A model generated the notes under the pieces. It did not search any database, had not been told where the DNA came from, and saw only the letters and a list, made by a program, of their open reading frames with translations. Shown piece by piece: positions 9,317 through 19,661 of a stretch of 64,000 nt of DNA; the first letter of the stretch is position 1, and each line of letters begins with the position of its first letter. Both the position numbers and the translations under genes were made by a program. Origin of the DNA: Neotamlana sedimentorum (GTDB lineage Bacteria; Bacteroidota; Bacteroidia; Flavobacteriales; Flavobacteriaceae); the NCBI RefSeq assembly GCF_000943565.1, contig NZ_JTDW01000007.1, positions 1 through 64,000 of the forward strand. The letters run 5' to 3'.

Positions 9317-12300
9317 TTATGCTTCCTTTGTATTTCTCACTTTTGTTTGATACTGAACATTTGGTTTGGTACCAACGTGTTCTAATAAGTGATACATACG
9401 ATTATCTTCTTTAAGTTTTGCAACTTTACTTTCCTTATCGTTAATATCTCCAAATACCATGGCTCCACTACTACAAGCCGCAGAACATGCGGTTTGGAAT
9501 TCACCATCTTTTATTGGGCGACCATCACGTTTAGCATCAAGAATTGTTTTTTGTGTCATTTGAATACACATTGAACATTTTTCCATAACACCACGAGAAC
9601 GTACAACAACATCTGGGTTTAATACCATTCGTCCTAAATCATCGTTCATATGATAATCGAACTCATCGTTACCATTGTACAAGAACCAGTTAAAACGACG
9701 CACTTTATACGGACAGTTGTTTGCACAATAACGGGTACCAACACAACGGTTATAAGCCATGTGGTTTTGTCCTTGACGACCATGTGAGGTTGCTGCAACA
9801 GGACAAACTGTTTCACAAGGTGCATGGTTACAATGCTGACACATTACAGGTTGGAAAGATACTTGAGGATTATCGGCAGGATGTTCCATCTCACCAAATC
9901 CACCTAACGATCCGTTATCTCCAAATAAACCAGAGAAACCATCTTTCTTTTCGTTATCACCTTCAAATGTATCATCTGAAGAGTAATATCTATCTATACG
10001 TAACCAATGCATATCACGGCTACGACGTACTTCTTCTTTACCTACTACAGGCACGTTGTTTTCGGCATGACAAGCGATAACACAAGCACCACAACCGGTA
10101 CAAGCATTTAAATCGATTGATAAATTAAAATGATGCCCAATGGAACGATCGAACTCATCCCATAAATCAACTTCTGGAGAGGTTACTGGAGTTTCTTCAT
10201 GGTTTAAAGAAACAACTGGAATTGGATTCCAATGCGATTTGTCTTTGGTGTTAAATATTTCAAGAGTTGTTTCTTTTAAAATATCACCACGACCCATTAA
10301 TGTATTATGTAACTGTACACAAGCAAATTCATGCATTCCAGATGTCGCTTTTACGGTAACCTCTTGTACAGTTTCAAATTTAGTGTAAAGCTCATAAGCA
10401 TTAACACCTGTTTTCATTTCGTCTTTAAGACCCAACTTTCGACCATAACCAAACGAAAGTCCTACAGAACCTTTAGCTTGACCTGGTTGAATTAAAACTG
10501 GTACATTTTTTAATGTGGTTCCGTTAACCGTTACATCGGCATAACTACCATCAAGAGCACCAGTGGCTACATGTACATTTTTCAATCCTAACTTTTCAGC
10601 ATCACTTTTCGAAACTGTTAAGTAGTTATCCCAAGACACACGTGAAATTGGATCTGGGAATTCTTGTAACCATGGGTTATTGGCTTGTTGCCCATCACCC
10701 ATACCGGTTTTAGAATACAATACCAATTCCAAGCCATTAGATTTAGCTGATGAAGCTAAAGCTTTAGCTGCGGCAACACCGCTTACAACATTTACTCCAT
10801 TTATTGCTACACTTCCGTTAGAAACTGTAGTTGTAGAGGTTGTAGTTATATATTCATCTTTATCTTCTTCTTTTAAACCAATTCCTACTGCAGCACCGTG
10901 TATAACACCACCAACCCAAGTTCTATCTTTTTTATCTTTTAAAGTAGATTCTGCACTGGTTACAGTTTTAGCTAAAGCCCCATTTGAAGCATATGCCGAA
11001 GCAATGTATACACCATCGTGTAATGCTTGGTTAAATGATGCACCACCTAGTACGCTACTATTCCAAGTTGATTTAATAAAATCGTGATAAGATCCTTCAG
11101 TTTCTGTCCACTTCAATAAAGTGTCCTGAAATTGTCTAGTATCAAATAATGGTCGAATTGTTGGCTGCATCAAGGCATAATGTCCTTTTTTAAGCTCAAC
11201 ATCACCCCAAGATTCTAAATAATGAGGCGCAGCACCAATAAAGTTAACTAAAGAAGATGTTTCGTCTTCTTTTAATGAAAAAGCAACAGAAAGTTCTGTT
11301 TTCTTTAAACCTTCAGCAAAATCTGAAGCATTTGGAAGGGTATAAATAGGATTTACACCACTCATTATAATAGCCGCAACTTTACCAGCCTTCATATCGG
11401 CTACTAATTCTGCTACCTGAGCATTACTACCTTGTCTTGTTTTAATTGGTGTACTCGGTTCAAATGCTTTACTACCTAACGTTTGGTTTATTTCTAAAAC
11501 CAAAGTTTGAGCATTCACATCTTGTAAACCGGTTACAACAACAGCTTTACCATCTGCAGACTTAAGTTCGGCAGCTGCATTTTTAACAGCAGCTTCAATA
11601 TGCTCTGGTAAATTTCCAGAAACTGAACCACCAACTATTAAGCTGTATAATTTAGCTAAAGCTAATTTTTGTTCGGTAGGTGTTGCAGGAATACGCTTAT
11701 CGGCATTAGCACCAGATAAAGACATATTAGCTTCGAATTGAATATGACGTGACATTTTACCATGATCTGGCACTCTGTTTTTAGCATACGCAGAATCAAA
11801 TCCACCACCTTGCCAATCACCTAAGAAATCTGCACCAACAGAAACTATAGTCATGGCTTTAGAGAAATCGTAATCGGCTAAACCGCGTTCTCCATATTTC
11901 GCTTGGTAAGCATCTAATGCAGCAGACTCCGAAATGGCATCGTAAACTACATGCGATACATTCCCATATTTTTCTTTAAATTTTGAAATTAACTTGTCTG
12001 TAGAAGGACTAGCATAAGTTTGTGTTAATAAAACAATTTTTTTGTTGGCCTTAGCTATATCTTTTAATTTCTTAGTTATTTCGGCATCAAATGTTCCCCA
12101 AGAAATAGCTTTATCACCTTGTTTAGGTGTTTGAACACGTAAACTATCGTATAAACCTAAAACTGAAGCGTTAACTCTTGCATTAGCATTTCCATTACTA
12201 CCAGCAAGTGCATTATTTTCAATTTTAATTGGACGACCTTCACGCGTTTTCACTAAAACACTCGCAAAATCAAATCCATCTGCAATAGTTGTTGCATAAT

Positions 12301-12583
12301 AGTTAGCAACACCGGGAATAATCTCCGTTGGTTGCACAACATAAGGAATAGATTTTTTAACCGGTCCTTCACACGCTGCCAATGAAGCTGCAGCCGTACT
12401 AAAACCAATATACTTTAAGAAATCGCGTCGTGTCGTAGAAGTTGCCTCTAATGTTTCTTTATCACCTAAAAATTCATCAGTAGGAATTTCTTCTACAAAC
12501 TCGTTTTGTTTTAGCGCCTCAACAATAGAGCTATTCTCGTTTAGCTCTTCAACACTTTTCCAGTATTTCTTGTTTGATGACAT
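9317..12583 (-). CDS. actB: Alternative complex III Fe-S/molybdopterin-like subunit ActB
   Basis: A 1088-residue fusion of a molybdopterin-oxidoreductase-like domain, which in ActB proteins does not bind the cofactor, and a ferredoxin-like domain with four Fe-S clusters. The Tat motif RRDFLK is at residues 52-57, after an unusually long cytoplasmic N-terminus, and is followed by a lipobox LAAC with C71; this is the Tat-variant arrangement typical of the family. The Fe-S cysteines are in CTGCGACVIAC, CQHCNHAPCETVC, CVGTRYCANNCP and CSMC...CSAACSSG in the last 250 residues. It carries electrons from the ActC quinol site to the ActA hemes on the periplasmic face. It is second in the operon, 28 bp after actA. 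Confidence 0.96.
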   Translation of the reverse strand: MSSNKKYWKSVEELNENSSIVEALKQNEFVEEIPTDEFLGDKETLEATSTTRRDFLKYIGFSTAAASLAACEGPVKKSIPYVVQPTEIIPGVANYYATTIADGFDFASVLVKTREGRPIKIENNALAGSNGNANARVNASVLGLYDSLRVQTPKQGDKAISWGTFDAEITKKLKDIAKANKKIVLLTQTYASPSTDKLISKFKEKYGNVSHVVYDAISESAALDAYQAKYGERGLADYDFSKAMTIVSVGADFLGDWQGGGFDSAYAKNRVPDHGKMSRHIQFEANMSLSGANADKRIPATPTEQKLALAKLYSLIVGGSVSGNLPEHIEAAVKNAAAELKSADGKAVVVTGLQDVNAQTLVLEINQTLGSKAFEPSTPIKTRQGSNAQVAELVADMKAGKVAAIIMSGVNPIYTLPNASDFAEGLKKTELSVAFSLKEDETSSLVNFIGAAPHYLESWGDVELKKGHYALMQPTIRPLFDTRQFQDTLLKWTETEGSYHDFIKSTWNSSVLGGASFNQALHDGVYIASAYASNGALAKTVTSAESTLKDKKDRTWVGGVIHGAAVGIGLKEEDKDEYITTTSTTTVSNGSVAINGVNVVSGVAAAKALASSAKSNGLELVLYSKTGMGDGQQANNPWLQEFPDPISRVSWDNYLTVSKSDAEKLGLKNVHVATGALDGSYADVTVNGTTLKNVPVLIQPGQAKGSVGLSFGYGRKLGLKDEMKTGVNAYELYTKFETVQEVTVKATSGMHEFACVQLHNTLMGRGDILKETTLEIFNTKDKSHWNPIPVVSLNHEETPVTSPEVDLWDEFDRSIGHHFNLSIDLNACTGCGACVIACHAENNVPVVGKEEVRRSRDMHWLRIDRYYSSDDTFEGDNEKKDGFSGLFGDNGSLGGFGEMEHPADNPQVSFQPVMCQHCNHAPCETVCPVAATSHGRQGQNHMAYNRCVGTRYCANNCPYKVRRFNWFLYNGNDEFDYHMNDDLGRMVLNPDVVVRSRGVMEKCSMCIQMTQKTILDAKRDGRPIKDGEFQTACSAACSSGAMVFGDINDKESKVAKLKEDNRMYHLLEHVGTKPNVQYQTKVRNTKEA

Positions 12584-12611
12584 ATTATATAATTGAATTA
12601 CTTCTTGTTAA

Positions 12612-13907
12612 TTAATAATGGCACTTACCACACTCTAAACCACCCATTTGAGCCGCTGTTAACTCGTCGACACCGTACTTTTTCGATAATTCTTCATGAA
12701 TTTTCTCGTAATAAGCATTATCTTTTACCGAAACATTCGTTTCACGGTGACAGTTTATACACCATCCCATTGTTAATGGCGCGTGTTGATACACAACTTC
12801 CATTTCTTCAACTGGACCATGACAAGTTTGACACTCTACACCAGCCACTGTTACGTGTTGCGAGTGGTTAAAGTAAGCAAAGTCCGGCAAATTATGAATA
12901 CGAACCCATTTTACTGGTTTAGATTCTCCTGTATATTTTTGATCGGCATCACTCCATCCTGCAGCAGCATAAAGCTTTTGAATTTCACCGTCGTAGAATT
13001 CTTTAGAATACTCCGGAGAAGTTTCACCGTTATATTCATAAATTGACTTATGACAGTTCATACAAACATTTAAAGAAGGGATACCTGAAGTTTTACTAAC
13101 ACGAGCTGAAGAGTGACAATATTTACAATCGATACCATTATCTCCGGCATGTATTTTATGCGAAAAGTGAATAGGCTGCACTGGCTGATATCCTTGGTCG
13201 ACACCTACCTGAGATAAATATCCATACACAAAATATGCACTAGAAAGCAAAAAGAATATAGCAACAACAATCATTAAAAATTGATTTTGCACAAATGCTT
13301 TCCAAAGCGGAGTTCTTTTTGCAGTTTCAGGCAACTCAATATCTTGAGCAACCGCAAAACGTCGTAATGTTTTATTAACTAAATAAAGCCCTAAAGCAAG
13401 TAATATAAACAATACCGCCAACGCCCCTAATATAATTTCATTAGACACACCGCTAGACGAACCACTACCTGAATTAGCAGTAACAGCAACAGCCGCATTT
13501 TGAGCTGGCGCCGATTTTTCCTCGGCAGTGTAAGCTAAAATATTATTAATATCCTCATCTGACAACTGTGGAAAAGCAGTCATTGCAGCTCCTCCATATT
13601 CATTGTAAACCTTATTCGCATATGCGTCTCCAGATTTAATTACCCCAGAACTGTTACGAACCCAAGCATGAATCCAATCGCGATCTAAGCCTTCATCGTT
13701 AGACAAACGCTGCTCGACATTACGAAGTGCAGGACCTGTCATTTTTTTATCAAGTTGATGACAAGCTGCACAATTGGCATTAAATAATGATTTTCCTTTT
13801 GCTGGATCTCCTTCTTGAGCAGAAAGAACAGTTGTAAACGCTAATAAAATAATTAAGCTAGAACGAAGAAAGTTTTTACTTAATTTTCGGTGAATCACCT
13901 GTTTCAT
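12612..13907 (-). CDS. actA: Alternative complex III multiheme cytochrome c subunit ActA
   Basis: First gene of the operon, 431 residues. Six CXXCH sites are present: one in an N-terminal cytochrome c domain (CAACHQLD, after signal peptide ending LSAQ) and five in a C-terminal cytochrome c3-like domain (CKYCH, CMNCH, CQTCH, CINCH, CGKCH). The two parts are separated by a Ser/Gly/Ala-rich linker and two hydrophobic helices (about residues 155-180 and 207-235). So this subunit should carry six hemes rather than the five of the basic ActA. It is likely to pass electrons from the Fe-S subunit to ActE or CuA. The final cysteine-histidine site is only one residue from the C-terminus (CGKCHY). Confidence 0.95.
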   Translation of the reverse strand: MKQVIHRKLSKNFLRSSLIILLAFTTVLSAQEGDPAKGKSLFNANCAACHQLDKKMTGPALRNVEQRLSNDEGLDRDWIHAWVRNSSGVIKSGDAYANKVYNEYGGAAMTAFPQLSDEDINNILAYTAEEKSAPAQNAAVAVTANSGSGSSSGVSNEIILGALAVLFILLALGLYLVNKTLRRFAVAQDIELPETAKRTPLWKAFVQNQFLMIVVAIFFLLSSAYFVYGYLSQVGVDQGYQPVQPIHFSHKIHAGDNGIDCKYCHSSARVSKTSGIPSLNVCMNCHKSIYEYNGETSPEYSKEFYDGEIQKLYAAAGWSDADQKYTGESKPVKWVRIHNLPDFAYFNHSQHVTVAGVECQTCHGPVEEMEVVYQHAPLTMGWCINCHRETNVSVKDNAYYEKIHEELSKKYGVDELTAAQMGGLECGKCHY

Positions 13908-13987
13908 ATTATTGGTTGAATTAACTTCTAAACTTTGGTATGATTTTTTCTTATGGTTAAAAAGAATAAATCAATTAAAATCTCTCG

Positions 13988-13995
13988 CAAAAGTA
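13988..13995 (-). promoter_or_regulatory. Candidate -7 element for the act-cox operon
   Basis: TACTTTTG on the minus strand fits the Bacteroidota -7 consensus TAnnTTTG, about 80 bases upstream of actA. I do not see a well-spaced TTG at -33, so the assignment rests on the -7 match and on its place at the head of the operon. Confidence 0.45.
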
Positions 13996-14092
13996 ACATT
14001 TAAAGTCGATTTTAGAAATGTTCATTATGTGTTAATTATTAATTTAGAGAGAGTCTAAATAAAATATAATCCGCAATTTAATTTATAACGTA

Positions 14093-14100
14093 TACATTTG
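14093..14100 (+). promoter_or_regulatory. Candidate -7 element for the SPOR gene
   Basis: TACATTTG fits TAnnTTTG and ends 17 bases before the ATG at 14118, giving a short leader. No clear -33 TTG. Confidence 0.4.
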
Positions 14101-14117
14101 TATAAACCTATCTAGTA

Positions 14118-14510
14118 ATGAAAGTATTAAACTCAAAAGCCATTTTATTCACTGTTAGCATCTTAGCTTTTAGTAACAGTAATTTATTCGCTCAAGATGG
14201 TACAGTTACCATAAATGAAGACCCAAAAATTAAAGAACTATTAGCATTAAAAAAAGAAATTAACAGTAATGAAACCGATTCGGAACGCTATAAAATACAG
14301 GTGTATTCTGGAAACCGAAATGGTGCGCAAACCGCGCAAAAGGAATTTAGTGAGGTTTACAGGTCTTGGCATCCAACATTACAATTTGAAGCACCTAATT
14401 TTAAGGTTTGGGCTGGAAATTTTAGAACAAGATTGGAAGCCGACCGCGCTTTAAAATCGATTAAAAAAACCTTTCCTAGTGCTTTTATTTTTAAACCGAA
14501 GAAAAGTTAA
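14118..14510 (+). CDS. Small SPOR-domain exported protein
   Basis: A 130-residue protein with a signal peptide (hydrophobic stretch ending NLFAQ). After a short linker (residues 27-52) it has a SPOR-type domain from YKIQVYSGNRNGAQ to the C-terminus, with the paired beta-strand pattern and the FKVWAGNFRTRLEADRAL segment usual for this fold. SPOR domains bind peptidoglycan stripped of stem peptides. A role in the cell envelope or division is therefore likely, but the substrate is not shown. It is transcribed alone, divergent from the act operon, and closed by its own terminator. Confidence 0.85.
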   Translation: MKVLNSKAILFTVSILAFSNSNLFAQDGTVTINEDPKIKELLALKKEINSNETDSERYKIQVYSGNRNGAQTAQKEFSEVYRSWHPTLQFEAPNFKVWAGNFRTRLEADRALKSIKKTFPSAFIFKPKKS

Positions 14511-14541
14511 AATTACGCATAACCGTTTATCGAAAATTATA

Positions 14542-14576
14542 AAGCAATCGAGATTTTATCAAGATTGCTTTTTTTT
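14542..14576 (+). terminator. Terminator of the SPOR gene
   Basis: AAGCAATC and GATTGCTT form an 8-bp stem about 30 bases after the stop, followed by a run of T. Confidence 0.8.
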
Positions 14577-15026
14577 GGTTTAAGTTCTAACGACACCTTA
14601 TGTTGCTCTTACTTTTTATACATACGTGATTTTTATTTAATATTGTTAAATACCAGAAACTAATTCCATGATTATGACACATCCCTTACTCCCCTCTTTT
14701 TAGAGGGGAAACTACCATGGTTATTAATTAGGCATTAATATCGGGTTATATGTCATTAGTATTGTATATGGCCATGTAAAACATAACAAATTATTTTATT
14801 TGCTATTTTAAAACCACCCTTCTCACATTTAATAACGCGCCTTTAATTAATTCTTGATTTGGATGTATTTGAAATTTCAATAAGGCTGTTTAAAACTCAT
14901 TTGAAGGTTAGGAAAAACCTAAAAGTATAAACTTTATTTCTAAAATTTACACACCCCTAACTCCCCTCTTGTTAGAGGGTACACTCTTGCTCTTTAATAG
15001 TGAAAAGCATTTTTTAAAACTTACAT
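14577..15026 (+). other. Non-coding stretch with two related G-rich hairpins
   Basis: About 450 bases with no credible coding frame. The only structure I see is a pair of direct copies of a short element: 14691-14708 (CCCCTCT, TTTT, AGAGGGG) and 14964-14979 (CCCTCT, TGTT, AGAGGG), both preceded by a CCC(C)T(A)ACT stretch and about 270 bp apart. The rest is AT-rich and featureless. It may be the decayed remains of a small repeat element. Confidence 0.6.
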
Positions 15027-15060
15027 ACAAAAAAAGGCCGGAATATGCTTCCGACCTTTG
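15027..15060 (-). terminator. Terminator of the rimP-nusA-infB operon
   Basis: On the minus strand AAAGGTCGGAA and TTCCGGCCTTT pair through 11 positions with one G-U, followed by seven T. It lies about 50 bases after the infB stop. Confidence 0.85.
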
Positions 15061-15108
15061 TAAAACCAAAATAATTGGTTTTTTATTTTTATACAAACTG
15101 TGAAAAGA

Positions 15109-17865
15109 TTACAATTTCTTTTTAACTTCAACTTCGTGGAAAGCTTCAATAATGTCGCCTTCTTTAATATCGTTGTAACCTTTAATTTGCATACCACAAT
15201 CATAACCTTTTGACACCTCTTTCACATCATCTTTAAAACGTTTCAAAGAAGCTAATTCTCCTGTATAAACAACTACACCATCACGTATTAAACGTACACC
15301 AGAGCTTCTAAGTATTTTACCATTTGTAACCATACAACCTGCAATACTACCAATTTTAGACACTTTGAAAATTTCTCTAATTTCTGCCGTACCTGTAACT
15401 TCTTCCTTAAGTTCTGGAGAAAGCATACCTTCCATAGCATCTTTAAGATCGTTTATAGCATCATAAATAATGGAGTATGTTCTGATATCAATTTCTTCCT
15501 TATCTGCAATACTTCTTGCATTTCCAACAGGACGCACATTAAATCCGATAATAATAGCATCTGAAGCTGTTGCAAGCAAAACATCACTTTCTGTAATTGC
15601 ACCTACTCCTTTATGTATAATATTTACATGTATTTCTTCGGTAGATAATTTTTGGAAAGAATCTGTTAATGCTTCAACAGAACCATCCACATCACCTTTA
15701 AGTATGATATTAAGCTCCTGGAAATCTCCTAATGCAATACGACGTCCAATTTCATCAAGTGTAATATGGCGTTGTGTTCTAACCGATTGCTCACGTTGTA
15801 ACTGCGCACGTTTAGTTGCAATTTGCTTCGCTTCACGTTCGTCTTCAAATACATTAAACTTATCACCTGCTTGTGGCGCGCCATCTAAACCAAGTATAGA
15901 AACTGGAGTTGATGGACCTGCTTCTGCAACATCGTGTCCGCGTTCATCATGCATAGCTTTTACTTTACCGCTATGTTGACCAGCCAACACATAATCTCCT
16001 ATTCGTAAAGTACCGGCTTGTACTAATATAGTAGATACATAACCACGACCTTTATCTAAATATGCTTCAACAACAGTACCTGTAGCAGCTTTATTCGGAT
16101 TTGCTTTTAGCTCCAATAGTTCGGCTTCAAGTAATACTTTTTCAAGTAGTTCGTTAACACCTGTACCAAATTTAGCCGAAATATCATGTGATTGAATTTT
16201 ACCTCCCCAATCTTCAACTAATAAGTTCATATTAGCTAAGCCTTCTTTAATTTTATCTGGATTAGCATCAGGCTTATCAATTTTATTAATTGCAAAAACA
16301 ATTGGTACTCCTGCAGCTTGAGCATGAGAAATAGCCTCTTTTGTTTGTGGCATAATATCATCATCTGCAGCAGCAACAATAATAGCAATATCTGTTACTT
16401 GAGCACCACGTGCACGCATTGCTGTAAAGGCCTCGTGACCAGGTGTATCAAGGAATGCTATTTTTTGTCCGCTTTCTAACTGAACACCATAAGCACCGAT
16501 ATGCTGTGTGATTCCACCAGATTCGCCTGCAATTACATTTTCTTCACGAATGTAATCTAAAAGTGATGTTTTACCATGATCGACATGACCCATTACAGTT
16601 ACAATTGGCGCACGCGATTTTAAATCTTCTGGTTTATCTTCAACCTCTTCGATTGCTTCTTCGATATCGGCAGTTACAAATTCTACTTTATAACCAAACT
16701 CTTCTGCAACTATAGATAAGGTTTCAGCATCTAAACGTTGGTTCATAGTAACCATCATTCCTAACGACATACATGCCGAAATAATTTGAGTTACCCCAAC
16801 ATCCATCATGGTTGCTACCTCACTAGCTGTAACAAACTCTGTAACTTTAAGTATTTTACTTTCTGCTGCTTCTGCTTGTAATTCTCTTTCGGTTTGATCT
16901 CTGTGTTGATCACGTTTATCTCTACGATATTTTGCACCACGACCTTTATTAGATTTCCCTTGGAGTTTTTCAAGCGTTTCGCGTACTTGTTTTTTAACAT
17001 CTTCTTCGCTAGGCTCTTCTTTAACCACAGTTCTGCCTCTTCCTTTACCTTTAAAGCGATCGTTTCTGTTATTATTATTTCCGCCTCTATTATCGTTTGG
17101 CGTACCGCCACCAGTTTTACTAATTCTGCGGCGTTTTCTTTTATTTTGAGCTCCGGCACCATCTTTGGCATCGGTTTTCTTATCGTCTTTTTTCTTCTTT
17201 GGCTTATTAAATTGCGATAAATCAATTTTATCTCCTGCAATTTTAGGACCCGTAAGTTTTTGGTACTGCGTTTTTACACGGCCTCCTGAAACAGCAATAT
17301 CTGTTTTAGGCGCTTCTGCTTTTGGAGCTTCGGCTTCTTTAGGCTTTGCAGGTGCTTCAGCTTTAACCTCTGGTTTAACTTCTTTTGCAACCTCAACTTT
17401 AGGAGTTTCTGGTGCTTTTTTAGCGGTTTCCTCTGGTTTTGGCGCTTCTGGTTCAGGTTTTTTATCAACCTTTTTAGGCTCTAAATCTATTTTACCAACT
17501 TGCTTTGGTCCAGTAAGCGTTTTTGCTGCTTTAACAACCTCATTCTTTTGCGCTTCTTGACGCGCTTTTTCTTGAGCTTCGCGGGCTTCATCTTGGGCTT
17601 TTTGCTTAGCTTCGAGTTCTTTTTCACGTTTAATACGTAAATCTTCCTTCTCTTTTAGCTTTGCTTCACTTACTTCTTGCGACTTTACTTTTTTGCTAGC
17701 GTCGGTCTCAAACTCATCGGAAAGAATCTTATATGTTTCTTCCGAAATTTTTGTAGTGGGACGCTTCTCAATATCGACACCTTTGGAATCTAAAAACTCC
17801 ACAGCACGATCTAGAGAAATGTTAAGTTCGCGTAATACTTTATTTAATCTTATTGTTTCAGCCAT
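15109..17865 (-). CDS. infB: Translation initiation factor IF-2
   Basis: GTPase that delivers initiator fMet-tRNA to the 30S subunit and promotes subunit joining. The 918 residues contain an N-terminal IF2-N fold (about 1-55), a long low-complexity Lys/Glu/Ala/Pro-rich linker (about 60-330), a second IF2-N-like unit, and then the G domain with [26 protein letters not shown] and NKID. The usual domains II, III and the C-terminal tRNA-binding domain follow. It is the last gene of rimP-nusA-infB, 31 bp after nusA. The Lys/Glu-rich linker explains the several spurious open frames on the opposite strand. Confidence 0.98.
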   Translation of the reverse strand: MAETIRLNKVLRELNISLDRAVEFLDSKGVDIEKRPTTKISEETYKILSDEFETDASKKVKSQEVSEAKLKEKEDLRIKREKELEAKQKAQDEAREAQEKARQEAQKNEVVKAAKTLTGPKQVGKIDLEPKKVDKKPEPEAPKPEETAKKAPETPKVEVAKEVKPEVKAEAPAKPKEAEAPKAEAPKTDIAVSGGRVKTQYQKLTGPKIAGDKIDLSQFNKPKKKKDDKKTDAKDGAGAQNKRKRRRISKTGGGTPNDNRGGNNNNRNDRFKGKGRGRTVVKEEPSEEDVKKQVRETLEKLQGKSNKGRGAKYRRDKRDQHRDQTERELQAEAAESKILKVTEFVTASEVATMMDVGVTQIISACMSLGMMVTMNQRLDAETLSIVAEEFGYKVEFVTADIEEAIEEVEDKPEDLKSRAPIVTVMGHVDHGKTSLLDYIREENVIAGESGGITQHIGAYGVQLESGQKIAFLDTPGHEAFTAMRARGAQVTDIAIIVAAADDDIMPQTKEAISHAQAAGVPIVFAINKIDKPDANPDKIKEGLANMNLLVEDWGGKIQSHDISAKFGTGVNELLEKVLLEAELLELKANPNKAATGTVVEAYLDKGRGYVSTILVQAGTLRIGDYVLAGQHSGKVKAMHDERGHDVAEAGPSTPVSILGLDGAPQAGDKFNVFEDEREAKQIATKRAQLQREQSVRTQRHITLDEIGRRIALGDFQELNIILKGDVDGSVEALTDSFQKLSTEEIHVNIIHKGVGAITESDVLLATASDAIIIGFNVRPVGNARSIADKEEIDIRTYSIIYDAINDLKDAMEGMLSPELKEEVTGTAEIREIFKVSKIGSIAGCMVTNGKILRSSGVRLIRDGVVVYTGELASLKRFKDDVKEVSKGYDCGMQIKGYNDIKEGDIIEAFHEVEVKKKL

Positions 17866-17896
17866 AAATTGCCTTTAAAATACTCAAATATATATG

Positions 17897-19129
17897 TTAT
17901 TCTTCGAATTCTTCTCTTAAAATTCTAATAACGTCGATAATAGTTTCTTCTTCTAAATCTGTTCGCTTCACTAAATCGTTTACCTCTTGCTCTAAAATGC
18001 TTTTTGCGGTATCTAATCCAGCTTTACTAAACTCTTCAATAATCCATCCTTCAATTTCATCTGAAAACTCGGATAATTCTACGTCTTCTTCAGCACCTTC
18101 TCTAAACACATCAATTTCGAAACCAGTTAATTGACCAGCCAAACGGATGTTATGTCCACCACGACCAATAGCTTTACTTACTTCTTCTGGCTTTAAAATT
18201 ACCTCGGCACGTTTGTTATCTTCATCTAATTTAATAGATGTTACACGTGCAGGACTTAAAGCTCTGGTAATAAATAATTGTAGGTTATTGGTGTAATTAA
18301 TTACATCGATATTTTCGTTTCCTAACTCACGAACAATACCATGAATACGTGACCCTTTCATACCAACACAAGCTCCTACAGGATCGATTCTATCATCATA
18401 AGAATCTACTGCTACTTTTGCTTTTTCTCCTGGAATTCTTACCACATTTTTAATTGTAATTAAACCATCGAAAACTTCTGGTATTTCTTGCTCGAACAAT
18501 TTCTCCAAAAATAACGGCGATGTTCTAGACATAATAATTGCTGGTTTTGCACCTTTAAGCTCTACAGCTTCAATTACACCTCTTACGTTATCTCCTTTTC
18601 TAAAGAAATCTGATGGAATTTGTTTATCTTTTGGAAGTACAATTTCGTTACCTTCATCGTCTAACAAAATTACTGCTCTGTGACGAATGTGGTGTACTTC
18701 TGCTGTATAAATTTCTCCTATTAAATCTTTAAATTGCTTATAGATAATAGTGTTATCGTGTTCGTGAATTTTAGAAATTAAGTTTTGACGTAATGCTAAA
18801 ATAGCACGACGACCTAAATCGATTAACTTTACTTCTTCAGACACATCTTCACCAACTTCAAAATCTGGTTCAATTTTACGAGCTTCGGTTAATGATATTT
18901 CTTGATTTTCGTCTTCAACTTCACCATCGGCTACCACAATTCTGTTTCTCCAAATTTCTAAATCGCCTTTATCTGGGTTTACAATGATATCGAAATTATC
19001 ATCGTCTCCATATTTCTTTTTAAGGGCGCTTCTAAACACGTCCTCTAAAATTGCCATTAACGTAACTCTGTCAATTAGCTTATCATCTTTAAATTCTGAA
19101 AAAGATTCTATTAACGCGACATTCTCCAT
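17897..19129 (-). CDS. nusA: Transcription termination/antitermination factor NusA
   Basis: RNA polymerase-binding elongation factor that influences pausing, termination and antitermination. The 410 residues comprise the N-terminal RNAP-binding domain, an S1 domain (around GEIYTAEVHHIRHRAVIL), two KH domains (VGACVGMKGSRIHGIVRELG and SKAIGRGGHNIRLAGQL) and an acidic C-terminal tail. It is shorter than the 495-residue E. coli protein because the C-terminal acidic repeats are absent, as is usual outside proteobacteria. It lies 7 bp after rimP. Because NusA acts on terminators, the hairpin in the leader of this operon is of interest. Confidence 0.98.
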   Translation of the reverse strand: MENVALIESFSEFKDDKLIDRVTLMAILEDVFRSALKKKYGDDDNFDIIVNPDKGDLEIWRNRIVVADGEVEDENQEISLTEARKIEPDFEVGEDVSEEVKLIDLGRRAILALRQNLISKIHEHDNTIIYKQFKDLIGEIYTAEVHHIRHRAVILLDDEGNEIVLPKDKQIPSDFFRKGDNVRGVIEAVELKGAKPAIIMSRTSPLFLEKLFEQEIPEVFDGLITIKNVVRIPGEKAKVAVDSYDDRIDPVGACVGMKGSRIHGIVRELGNENIDVINYTNNLQLFITRALSPARVTSIKLDEDNKRAEVILKPEEVSKAIGRGGHNIRLAGQLTGFEIDVFREGAEEDVELSEFSDEIEGWIIEEFSKAGLDTAKSILEQEVNDLVKRTDLEEETIIDVIRILREEFEE

Positions 19130-19136
19130 AACTCAA

Positions 19137-19598
19137 TTAAAATTTTATCATAACTTTTGCTTCTTTAATATCTTGATAAGGAATTTTTGCTTCCTTTTTT
19201 ACTGTCACTTTACCTTTACCTACTGGTTTTGGCTCACGCACTTTCCAGTTTAGGCTTATTTCGGTATCGTTAGCTTCGGTAAGTTCGCCTTCAATTTCGG
19301 TTGAAGCCGTTTTTACTTTTAGCGTTCGGCCTAAATTTTTTTTATACTGGCGGTTATGCACTAACGGTGCTGTGGCACCTGCCGACATAACTTCGAGCGA
19401 AAAATCTTCTTCTTCGCGATCTAAATTATGCTCAATGGCTCTGCTTACAAAAATACAATCTTCTACTAAAACACCGTTATCTCCATCGATAATCACTTTT
19501 ATATGATTTTCGGTATTTATAGTAAAATCAATTAAAAATAAATCGGTACGTTCTAACAACGCGCCTTCTAGTAGTTCTAAAGCTTTTGTTCGCAACAT
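19137..19598 (-). CDS. rimP: Ribosome maturation factor RimP
   Basis: Small 153-residue protein needed for 30S subunit maturation. It shows the family features: LLEGALLERTDLFLIDFTIN, the region IKVIIDGDNGVLVEDCIFVS, and LEVMSAGATAPL (the usual signature has SPG), followed by a C-terminal SH3-like domain ending in IKEAKVMIKF. It is the first gene of rimP-nusA-infB. The ATG at 19598 lies only 10 bases after the T run of a strong hairpin. Confidence 0.95.
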   Translation of the reverse strand: MLRTKALELLEGALLERTDLFLIDFTINTENHIKVIIDGDNGVLVEDCIFVSRAIEHNLDREEEDFSLEVMSAGATAPLVHNRQYKKNLGRTLKVKTASTEIEGELTEANDTEISLNWKVREPKPVGKGKVTVKKEAKIPYQDIKEAKVMIKF

Positions 19599-19608
19599 TT
19601 TTTAGTAT

Positions 19609-19634
19609 AAAAAGAGGGGACTTTCCGTCCCCTC
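19609..19634 (-). terminator. Terminator-like hairpin between the phytase-like gene and rimP
   Basis: On the minus strand GAGGGGAC, loop, GTCCCCTC (perfect 8-bp G+C-rich stem, 5-base loop) is followed by TTTTT. The phytase-like gene ends upstream at 19717... on the same strand it would be read before this hairpin only from genes at higher coordinates that end at 19717, so it can serve as that gene's terminator. It also lies just in front of the rimP start codon. Confidence 0.8.
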
Positions 19635-19661
19635 ATTTAGTTTTTTCGCCTTTCAACGCTG

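Noticed and set aside
9721-11087. Plus-strand open frames inside actB
   Set aside because: Antisense shadows of a long conserved gene; His/Cys-rich products with no recognisable domain.
16815-17240. Open frames on both strands inside infB
   Set aside because: They lie in the Lys/Glu/Ala-rich linker of IF-2; repeats of GAA/AAA/GCx open the other frames. Composition is not protein-like.
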